From assembly GCA_009911365.1 (NCBI GenBank), contig QXXF01000006.1, forward strand, positions 1-64,000: DNA of 64,000 nt. Reading direction: 5' to 3'. The stretch is from Clostridiales bacterium (GTDB lineage Bacteria; Bacillota; Clostridia; Peptostreptococcales; Anaerovoracaceae). Below, in pieces: positions 54,929-62,100 of this stretch. Made by a program: the position numbers and the translations under genes. The notes under the pieces are model-generated. The model saw nothing but the letters and a program-made list of their open reading frames with translations. It searched no databases and was not told the origin of the DNA. Each line of letters begins with the position of its first letter. Positions within the stretch are counted from its first letter, which is position 1.

Positions 54929-56903
54929 AAGTTTCATCTCCTGACTTTAACAATTCTAAAAAAGCTTCTTCTGTGATAATAGGAACGCCCAGTTCTTTCG
55001 CCTTTTTATTTTTGGAAGACCCAGAGGCAATGTCATTGTTGATCAAATAGTCGGTCTTTTTGCTCACGGATCCTGTGGCTTTTCCTCCCAACTGTTCAAT
55101 GACCGCTTTCAGCGCGTCCCGATTTTCATAATGGTTCAGGCTGCCAGTAATGACAAAGGTCTTTCCGTCAAAGATCTGAGCTTTTGTTTCTTCAAAGCTT
55201 TCATCCAGCTCTAACTGGGACAGCAGGTCTTCCACGATTTTCCGATTTTCTTCTTTTCCAAAGAAATCCACATAAGCCGTTGCCATGACATCACCGATAC
55301 CATGGACTTCCGCCAGTTCTTCTTCTGTGACGGACTGCATTTTAGCCCAGTTGTTCTTACAAGCTTTTGCGATGAGTTTTGCGTTAGCTACGCCGATTCC
55401 TGGGATTCCCAGGCTGTACAGCAGCCTGTCCGGTGTGACACGCCTGGCAGTTTCCAATGCGTTCATCAGATTTTCAAAGGATTTCTGCCCAAAGCCTTCC
55501 ATAGTGGTGATCTCGTTCCTATATTGTTTCAGACGGAACAAGTCTCCTAGGTGATGAATATAGCCTCTAGCCACGAATTTCTCCAAACTAGCCTCCGACA
55601 GGCCATCTATGTTCATAGCATTACGACTGACGAAATGGGTCAGGGACTTGATCTGTTTCGCAAGGCACTGAGGGTTGGCACAGTACAGGACTTCCACGTC
55701 ATTCTCTTTTTTCAGCGTTGTCTTCTGACCACACACAGGGCAGATGTCTGGGATGTCCAGGTTGCCGCTTTTAGTCAGATTTTCCGCGATTTGAGGGATG
55801 ATCATATTGGCTTTGTACACTTGGATCTTGTCGCCAATTCCCAGGTGAAGGTCTTTTAAAATACTCACATTATGGACAGAGGCCCTGCTGACCGTAGTCC
55901 CCTCTAACTCTACTGGCTCGAAAATAGCCACTGGATTGAGCAAGCCTGTCCTGGAAGCACTCCATTCCATTTCTTTGAGCGTGGTTTCCTTGGTCTCGTC
56001 CTTCCATTTAAAAGCAATGGAATCTCTGGGAAATTTTGATGTGGCTCCCAGGGATCTGCCGTAAGCGATGTCATTGAAAATCAATACCAAGCCATCGGAA
56101 GGCAGGTCATTGTTTTCCACATGGTCCGCAAACCAACGCACTTGATCATCCAAGTTTGCCTGGTTCGCCATTTTATATTCTACCACCTGGAACCCCTGGT
56201 TTTCCAGCCATTGGAACTGCTGCTCTCTCGTTTCCATTTCCAGGTTTTCTGCGCTGACCAGGGCAAAGGCATAAAAGTGGACGTTCCGCCGGGCAGTGAT
56301 CTTGCTATTAAGCTGCCTGACGCTGCCACTGCACAGGTTGCGAGGGTTTTTATAGCGTGCGTCCACGTCATCGATGGCAGCATTGATTTTCTCGAAATCC
56401 GAATAATGGATGCAGGCTTCGCCCCGCAAAATCAGTTCTCCCTTGAAGGGGATCCGCAAAGGAATGTTAGCAAAAACCTTGGCATTGGGCGTGATGACTT
56501 CACCGATCTCTCCATTTCCTCTGGTAACTGCTTTGAACAGCTGCCCGTCCCGATAAGTGAGAACAATGGTCAGGCCATCGATCTTCCAGGAAAGCAGCCC
56601 GTCCTGGTCTCCCAGCCAGGCGGCCATTTGCGCCGTATCTTTCGTCTTGTCCAAGGACAGCATAGCCGATGGATGCCGCTCCTTTGGCAGGTCGCTGAGG
56701 ACTTCATAGCCAACATTGACCGTAGGGCTAGCGGCCAGCACGATCCCGGTTTCCTTCTCCAACTGTTCCAATTCATCATAAAGTCTATCGTACTCCAGAT
56801 TGCTCATGATTTCCCGGCTCTCCTGGTAGTAGGCTTTTGCCGCTTGGTTCAGAAGTGCTACTTTTTCCCGTATTTCTTTTAACTTGTCTTCCATGCTGAA
56901 CAT
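54921..56903 (-). CDS. ligA: NAD-dependent DNA ligase
   Basis: About 660 residues. Adenylation motif SWKIDGLTIVLTYRDGQ carries the active-site Lys. The oligonucleotide-binding domain, the zinc finger (CPVCGQKTTLKKENDVEVLYCANPQC), helix-hairpin-helix repeats and a C-terminal BRCT domain (FVITGSLNHYENRDALK) follow. ATG 56903 is 3-4 nt after AAAGGA; a GTG overlapping the pcrA stop is an alternative start 4 codons earlier. Partner of pcrA, as in many Bacillota. Confidence 0.95.
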   Translation of the reverse strand: MFSMEDKLKEIREKVALLNQAAKAYYQESREIMSNLEYDRLYDELEQLEKETGIVLAASPTVNVGYEVLSDLPKERHPSAMLSLDKTKDTAQMAAWLGDQDGLLSWKIDGLTIVLTYRDGQLFKAVTRGNGEIGEVITPNAKVFANIPLRIPFKGELILRGEACIHYSDFEKINAAIDDVDARYKNPRNLCSGSVRQLNSKITARRNVHFYAFALVSAENLEMETREQQFQWLENQGFQVVEYKMANQANLDDQVRWFADHVENNDLPSDGLVLIFNDIAYGRSLGATSKFPRDSIAFKWKDETKETTLKEMEWSASRTGLLNPVAIFEPVELEGTTVSRASVHNVSILKDLHLGIGDKIQVYKANMIIPQIAENLTKSGNLDIPDICPVCGQKTTLKKENDVEVLYCANPQCLAKQIKSLTHFVSRNAMNIDGLSEASLEKFVARGYIHHLGDLFRLKQYRNEITTMEGFGQKSFENLMNALETARRVTPDRLLYSLGIPGIGVANAKLIAKACKNNWAKMQSVTEEELAEVHGIGDVMATAYVDFFGKEENRKIVEDLLSQLELDESFEETKAQIFDGKTFVITGSLNHYENRDALKAVIEQLGGKATGSVSKKTDYLINNDIASGSSKNKKAKELGVPIITEEAFLELLKSGDETYA

Positions 56904-56911
56904 GATTCCTT

Positions 56912-59128
56912 TCACTCTTTTATGTACCTGGTGAGAGGCGCGATCCCGATAGCCAGCTTTTTATAAGAGCCGTCCCGGAAGGCGACCTCGATGATCTGTT
57001 CGCCTACCTTGACCACCATGCCGATGCCGAATTTTGGATGCTTCACATGATCTCCCGGCTCAAAGTCCTCCATGGGAATGTTCCGTTCCAGCAAATCGTT
57101 TGCCTGTTCTTTCACATATTTCAAGCTGTCAAAAGGGTTAAATGGTTTTTCCCCTGCGTATCCATCCAGGGAAGGCGCTGATCTGGAACTTCGTTTTTTC
57201 TCTATGATAGCGTCTCCATCCACCAGATGTTTATCCAGCTCTCTGAGGAATTGGGATTCCCGGGTCAGTTCTGTTTTTCCAAACAAAGTCCGTACGTTGG
57301 CACTGGTAAGCCATAGGCGTTCTTTGGCCCGGGTCATGCCTACGTAGCACAGTCTGCGCTCTTCTTCCAGCCCTTCTTCCCGTTCAAAGGCTCTCCATCC
57401 TGGGAAAAGCCCGTCCTCCATGCCTGGTAGGAACACGAATGGGAATTCCAGCCCTTTGGCGCTGTGCATGGTCATCAGCACCACGGCGTTTTCATTTTCA
57501 TCGTGGTTATCCACCTCAGCCAGCAATGCGATCCGTTCCATGAAATCAGGCAGGGCTAGGTCCATGTCCCCTTTTTCATAATCATAGATCACGGATTTGA
57601 ATTCCATCAAGTTTTCCAGCCTGCCTTCTGCTTCCAGGGTGTTTTGTTCTTCTAGGGCTTTTCGGTATCCAGTTTTGTCCAGAATCCCTTCATAGATATC
57701 CGATACTTTGAAATTTTCCTGTTCCCTGCTGTATGACTGAATGACCCCCGTCATCTGACGGATTCCTTTGGAGGCTTTTGCCGGCAAGCTGGAAACCACC
57801 GCATCATCCAGCAGCGCTTCAAAGAGGCTAATGTCCCGTACCTCGGCCAGGGTCTGAAGTTTTTCTACTGTTTTCGCACCAATGCCCCGCTTCGGCTCGT
57901 TGATGATCCGCATCAGGGCCAGATCGTCAGCTGGGTTTTGCACCAGCCGCATGTAGCTGATGATATCTTTCACTTCTTTTCGGTCATAATATCGCAAACC
58001 GCCTAGGACCCGGTAAGGGATCTCCCTTGCGGATAGGGCCTCTTCAAAGGTCCTGGACTGTGCGTTTGTCCGGTATAAAATGGCGAAATCGCTGTATCGC
58101 CGATCCGTGGTTTTCAGGCGGTCGATTTCCTGGGCCACATAGCGGGCTTCGTCTCGTTCGTTGTCCGCCCGGTAGTAAGCCAACTTGTTTCCCTTTTCTT
58201 TAGAAGTCCACAGTTTTTTTGCTTTTCTGCTTCTGTTGTTCGCAATGACTGAATGGGCCGCTGACAAAATGTTGGCCGTGGAACGGTAATTCTGCTCCAG
58301 TTTGACCACCTTTGCGTCTTTGAAGTCGTTTTCAAATTCCAGGATATTGCGGATGTCCGCACCTCGCCATTGGTAGATGCACTGATCATCGTCACCTACC
58401 ACGCAAATGTTGCTGTGCCGTTCCGCCAACATTTTTACAAAGGTGTACTGGATCTGGTTGGTGTCCTGATATTCATCCACCATGATGTAGCGAAAGCGTT
58501 CCTGGTATTCCAGCAGCGCAGCTTCGTCCTTTTCAAAGACTTTCACTGCGTTAAGCAGCAGGTCGTCAAAGTCCATGGCGTTATTCTTTTTCAGCAATTT
58601 CTCATAAGCTGTGTAAGCTTGATAAATGATTTTCGTCTTGTGGTCTTCCCCATAGGTTTCCAGGTACTGTTTGGGATCCAACGCCTTTTCCTTGCAGTCG
58701 CTGATGACACTAAGAAAATAGGCGGGGGTGTACCGTTTGTCGTCCAGGTTCATTTCTTTGACAATGTTCTTCATGGCCGCTTTCTGATCCGTGGGGTCGT
58801 AGACCACGAAGTCCTTTTCATATCCCAAGAGTCCGGCGTGTTTTCGCAGCACCCGCAGACAGGCAGCGTGAAAGGTGAGGATCCACATCCCCACTCCGCC
58901 GCCAATAAGGGCTTCCACCCGGTCCCGCATTTCACCCGCAGCTTTGTTGGTAAAAGTGACTGCCAGGATATTGTATGGGCTAACGCCCTTTTCTGTGATC
59001 AGATAAGCGATTCTGTGGGTCATGGTGCTGGTCTTGCCGCTTCCCGCACCCGCTAAAATCAGGAGAGGCCCCTCTGTGTACAGAGCCGCCTCCCTTTGCT
59101 GCGGATTCAAATCATATAGTTCCTTCAT
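56912..59128 (-). CDS. pcrA: UvrD/PcrA-type DNA helicase
   Basis: 738 residues. Superfamily 1 motifs: Q motif LNPQQREAALYTEGPLLILA, Walker A AGAGSGKTSTM, Walker B VDEYQDTN, GDDDQCIYQWRGA, and TMHSAKGLEFPFVFLPG. 3'-5' helicase in repair and plasmid replication. The C-terminal part contains the tudor-like DHVKHPKFGIGMVVKV that binds RNA polymerase. Confidence 0.96.
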   Translation of the reverse strand: MKELYDLNPQQREAALYTEGPLLILAGAGSGKTSTMTHRIAYLITEKGVSPYNILAVTFTNKAAGEMRDRVEALIGGGVGMWILTFHAACLRVLRKHAGLLGYEKDFVVYDPTDQKAAMKNIVKEMNLDDKRYTPAYFLSVISDCKEKALDPKQYLETYGEDHKTKIIYQAYTAYEKLLKKNNAMDFDDLLLNAVKVFEKDEAALLEYQERFRYIMVDEYQDTNQIQYTFVKMLAERHSNICVVGDDDQCIYQWRGADIRNILEFENDFKDAKVVKLEQNYRSTANILSAAHSVIANNRSRKAKKLWTSKEKGNKLAYYRADNERDEARYVAQEIDRLKTTDRRYSDFAILYRTNAQSRTFEEALSAREIPYRVLGGLRYYDRKEVKDIISYMRLVQNPADDLALMRIINEPKRGIGAKTVEKLQTLAEVRDISLFEALLDDAVVSSLPAKASKGIRQMTGVIQSYSREQENFKVSDIYEGILDKTGYRKALEEQNTLEAEGRLENLMEFKSVIYDYEKGDMDLALPDFMERIALLAEVDNHDENENAVVLMTMHSAKGLEFPFVFLPGMEDGLFPGWRAFEREEGLEEERRLCYVGMTRAKERLWLTSANVRTLFGKTELTRESQFLRELDKHLVDGDAIIEKKRSSRSAPSLDGYAGEKPFNPFDSLKYVKEQANDLLERNIPMEDFEPGDHVKHPKFGIGMVVKVGEQIIEVAFRDGSYKKLAIGIAPLTRYIKE

Positions 59129-59140
59129 TGTTTCCTCCGC

Positions 59141-59863
59141 TTAAAAGATAATGTAATTCCCGATCAAGTTCATGAAAAATTGTACGCCTGGCGTCAAAAT
59201 CATGTCAGTAATGTCAAAAAGGATCAGTGCCATGAGGATAAAAAATCCGTTGTTGTAAATGGTGTAATAAAGCTGGGTGTGTTTGATGTTGAAAATTTCC
59301 GTGACAACGGAAAAGCCGTCCAGTGGCGGCACTGGGATCAAATTGAAAATCATCAGTACCAAGTTGATCTGGATCACGTACAGCAAGATCTGCCATAGCG
59401 CGCCGCCTAGTCCACCCATGATGAAAGCCGGGCCACCGATGAGGACCACTGCTTTCATGATGAACGCGAACACAATGGCTAGGATCAAGTTCATGACCAC
59501 GCCTGCTAGAGATACGATCAGTTCGTCCCGTCTGCGGTTTTTAAAGTTGTTTGGGTTGATTTCCACTGGCACGCCCCAGCCAAATCCCGCTAAAAGCAGG
59601 GCCACGAAACCGATGGGATCAATATGGGCCATGGGATTGATGGTGACTCTGCCCTGAAATTTCGGGGTGGGGTCACCTAGCTTGTAAGCGGTCCAGCCGT
59701 GGGCAAATTCGTGGAAAGCCAGCCCAATCACTACCCCCGGGATAATGAGGATGGTTTCCATGAACCATTCCATAGGGCTGGAATATCTCCGTATGGAGGA
59801 GAACAGCATCAATACAAGAAATATCAAAAATATGGGGTCAATTCGTCTTCTCAAATCCTTCAT
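59141..59863 (-). CDS. site-2 protease family (M50) membrane metalloprotease
   Basis: 240 residues, about six membrane helices. The zinc motif HEFAH (about residue 50, in GLAFHEFAHGWTAYKLGD) and the second ligand region NLIPVPPLDGFSV are present. Members cleave membrane proteins in signalling; the substrate is unknown. Adjacent to pcrA, 12 nt apart. Confidence 0.9.
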   Translation of the reverse strand: MKDLRRRIDPIFLIFLVLMLFSSIRRYSSPMEWFMETILIIPGVVIGLAFHEFAHGWTAYKLGDPTPKFQGRVTINPMAHIDPIGFVALLLAGFGWGVPVEINPNNFKNRRRDELIVSLAGVVMNLILAIVFAFIMKAVVLIGGPAFIMGGLGGALWQILLYVIQINLVLMIFNLIPVPPLDGFSVVTEIFNIKHTQLYYTIYNNGFFILMALILFDITDMILTPGVQFFMNLIGNYIIF

Positions 59864-60031
59864 CCTTTCTACCGCAATGTTATGACAGGACCCGCGCCTG
59901 ACCCAATGCCAGGCCCTATCCCATCTTTTACATAAATTATTTTATATTTTATCACATTTCCCCCTGTTTTGAAATATGCTAAATGAGAAAGACATGGGCC
60001 TTTATCTGGCCGAGAGGAGGAAATCAATTCT

Positions 60032-60412
60032 ATGGCAAAGAAATATGTGTGTACAGATATCTATACGGTCCAGGCTGGGGATACGCTGTATGCTGTTTCC
60101 CAGCGATATAATGTGGACGTGGGGCTGCTGATGAGGGTGAACCGCATCAGCAATCCGTACAATCTGCGGATCGGCACCAGGCTTTGCGTTCCAGGTCCCG
60201 CAGAGCCGCTGCCTGACGTGGAGCCTGACCTGCCCCAGGATGGAGTGGATATGCCGATGGATCCCGCCGCCACGCATGTGGTAAAGGAGGGCGACACCCT
60301 GTATATGATTGCCAAGCAGCATAACGTCACCTTGGAAGCACTGATGCGGGCCAATCCTGACATCGACCCGTACAATCTAAGGATCGGCATGGAGATCCGC
60401 GTTCCCCAGTAA
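60032..60412 (+). CDS. protein with two LysM domains
   Basis: 126 residues, almost entirely two LysM modules (DIYTVQAGDTLYAVSQRYNV and HVVKEGDTLYMIAKQHNV), each followed by NPYNLRIG-type ends, joined by a Pro/Asp linker. LysM binds peptidoglycan or chitin-like glycans. No signal peptide, so it could be a spore-coat (SafA-like) or cytoplasmic-release protein. Only clear plus-strand gene in the first 60 kb; GAGGAGG lies 11 nt upstream. Confidence 0.9.
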   Translation: MAKKYVCTDIYTVQAGDTLYAVSQRYNVDVGLLMRVNRISNPYNLRIGTRLCVPGPAEPLPDVEPDLPQDGVDMPMDPAATHVVKEGDTLYMIAKQHNVTLEALMRANPDIDPYNLRIGMEIRVPQ

Positions 60413-60417
60413 TGCGG

Positions 60418-60456
60418 CAGGCTCCCATTTCACCGCGGTTTTGAAATGGGAGCCTG
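60418..60456 (+). terminator. terminator after the LysM gene
   Basis: A perfect 15-bp stem, caggctcccatttca/tgaaatgggagcctg, with a 9-nt loop, followed by ATTCTTTCGGTTTT, 6 nt after the stop codon. Confidence 0.88.
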
Positions 60457-60656
60457 ATTCTTTCGGTTTTAAATTTCTTGTGTGGAAACACAAAAATGGA
60501 AAAAGGCGGTGGCAGGCCCGCTCTCTCATGCGTACATCTTAGCACAAGGTTCATTTTAGAATTGTCCAGTCCAGTTTCTCTACTAAAAAAATGCCTGTAT
60601 AATTCTATGTTTTAAGATTTACCAATATGTTTTTATCCCATTTTGCGATTTTTTAT

Positions 60657-60750
60657 TTGCAAAATCTAAATATTGTAGTATGCTTATTTCATAAAGGAGG
60701 CCTTATATGAATGAACTTTTAATTGATATGTAAATATAGATTTTTATCAT
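60657..60750. other. promoter-like site with two opposed micro-ORFs
   Basis: On the plus strand TTGCAA (60657-60662) and TATGCT (60679-60684), 16 bp apart, lead to AAAGGAGG and an eight-codon frame MNELLIDM. On the minus strand an AGGAGG precedes a 15-codon hydrophobic frame, MIKIYIYISIKSSFI (60703-60750), overlapping it. The rest of 60457-60903 shows no gene. It may be a leader of the DUF4160/DUF2442 genes or a degraded type I toxin region. Confidence 0.3.
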
Positions 60751-60903
60751 GTGTATCCACCTCCTATGTGAAGATAATTGCTACTGGTGAATACGTGCGC
60801 ACGTTTGAATTGTCTGAATTATAGCATGAAACTATTATCTCATGTAAAAAGTGATATGAAATATCAATATCTGAAACAAAATATTAATAAGGAGGGATTT
60901 TCA

Positions 60904-61164
60904 ATGCCAACAATCAGCATGTTCCGAGGAATTAAAATCTTTATAAACTGGAACGAACACCAGCCCCCTCATTTCCACGCAAAATACGCAGGAAGCGAAA
61001 TTCTTGTGTCCACAAACGACATCGAAGTTCTTGAAGGCACCATGGCAAACAAGCAGTAAAAAATGGTTTTAGGGTGGGCCGCGTTCCACCAAGAAGAATT
61101 ATTGGAAAACTGGACTCTTGCGGAAGCGAAACAAGAAGTGTTTCCAATCGAGCCCCTCAAATAG
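60904..61164 (+). pseudogene. DUF4160 gene broken by an in-frame stop
   Basis: The frame MPTISMFRGIKIFINWNEHQ ... SEILVSTNDIEVLEGTMANKQ is interrupted by TAA at 61057-61059. It resumes in the same frame as KMVLGWAAFHQEELLENWTL and ends at 61164. Homologues have Leu where the stop lies, so a single TTA to TAA change explains it. AAGGAGGG precedes the ATG. DUF4160 usually pairs with DUF2442, as here, in a putative toxin-antitoxin module. A readthrough or strain-specific inactive form is also possible. Confidence 0.8.
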
Positions 61165-61173
61165 GAGGAACCT

Positions 61174-61521
61174 ATGGGAAACAGCATGGAATATTATCTC
61201 TCAAAGGGATTTGATGAAAAAATGGCGGCTTACTACGCATCGGGACGAAAAAAAATTCTCGCCGTGGAGCCAAATCCGAATTTCACTCTCACGCTCCATT
61301 TTGACAACGGCGAAAGCCGCAGCCTTGACATGCGGTCCACACTGCAAAAGGGCACAGTGTTTGAACCTTTCATGCAATATGACAATTTCAAACGCGTTTA
61401 TGTGGATGATTGCAATTGCGTGGCATGGGATATCGATCCCAACGTGGACAGCGATGAGGTATGGAGCAATAAAGTCGATCTATGTCCTGACTGCTGTTAC
61501 GTGGACAGCATCCCTATATAA
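61174..61521 (+). CDS. DUF2442-domain protein
   Basis: 115 residues, ATG 5 nt after AGGAGG and 10 nt after the DUF4160 frame. A helical leader of about 30 residues precedes the DUF2442 core: ILAVEPNPNFTLTLHFDNGESRSLDM, then PFMQYDNFKRVYVDDCNCVAWD. Usually the partner (possible antitoxin) of a DUF4160 protein. It ends in a Cys-rich CPDCCYV. Confidence 0.82.
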   Translation: MGNSMEYYLSKGFDEKMAAYYASGRKKILAVEPNPNFTLTLHFDNGESRSLDMRSTLQKGTVFEPFMQYDNFKRVYVDDCNCVAWDIDPNVDSDEVWSNKVDLCPDCCYVDSIPI

Positions 61522-61522
61522 A

Positions 61523-61678
61523 GCGCACCGCATTTACGCATCTCTTCAAGACGCTGAAATTTTTAATGACGTACGTATTGAAGGCTCCACGATCAGTTGG
61601 GTGGATGGTGCTATAGACATCGCCCCAGAAACGCTTTATGAGCAAAGCGTACCTTACGAGTGTCAGGCATGGGCCTAG
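61523..61678 (+). pseudogene. DUF2442 C-terminal fragment
   Basis: In a different frame directly after the intact DUF2442 gene, 52 codons read AHRIYASLQDAEIFNDVRIE then STISWVDGAIDIAPETLYEQ, which is the C-terminal part of another DUF2442 protein. No start or N-terminal half remains. It suggests a second module once lay here and recombined or decayed. From 61679 to 61854 nothing recognisable is seen. Confidence 0.65.
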
Positions 61679-61854
61679 AGAACTGGTTAAGGTTTTAGGC
61701 GCGCCATTTCCTAAATCGCCGCACCTAATCTCTTATAAATTCATCAGAGGTGTTCATATTAGGGATTTTAGTTATTTCATACCATCAACGGAACAGGCCT
61801 GCCCATCCAGCCGTACAACAGAGGGCGCATGTCGCAGTTTTTCCATGGCAAAGC

Positions 61855-61899
61855 AAAAACCCGCCAAACGCTCTAAATCCAGCGTTTCAGCGGGTTTTT
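61855..61899 (-). terminator. terminator after tRNA-Arg
   Basis: aaaaacccgccaaacgct pairs with agcgtttcagcgggttttt (one mismatch) around an 8-nt loop, ending in TTTTTGCTTT on the minus strand, immediately after the tRNA. Confidence 0.85.
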
Positions 61900-61902
61900 G
61901 AG

Positions 61903-61978
61903 TGGTGCTCCCGACACGAATCGAACGTGCGACGCACGGCTTCGGAAACCGACGCTCTATCCCCTGAGCTACGGGAGC
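61903..61978 (-). tRNA. tRNA-Arg (anticodon CCG)
   Basis: Cloverleaf on the minus strand: acceptor GCTCCCG/CGGGAGC, D arm GCTC...GAGC, anticodon loop TTCCGAA with anticodon CCG, T arm GCACG-TTCGATT-CGTGT, and encoded CCA. It reads CGG codons. The outer anticodon-stem pair is T-T. Confidence 0.93.
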
Positions 61979-62100
61979 ATATCTACAGTCACAGCACGAA
62001 ACCTGTTTCACTGCGACTGTAAACTATTATACACAAAAATGGGTCAAATGTACACCTAAATTTCTCTTTCTAGCGTAATTTTTTTCTCTACGTTTTCCTT

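Noticed and set aside
61118-61678. A 186-codon plus-strand frame across the DUF2442 region
   Set aside because: Most of it is the wrong frame of the intact DUF2442 gene; only its last 52 codons resemble a protein and are listed as a fragment.
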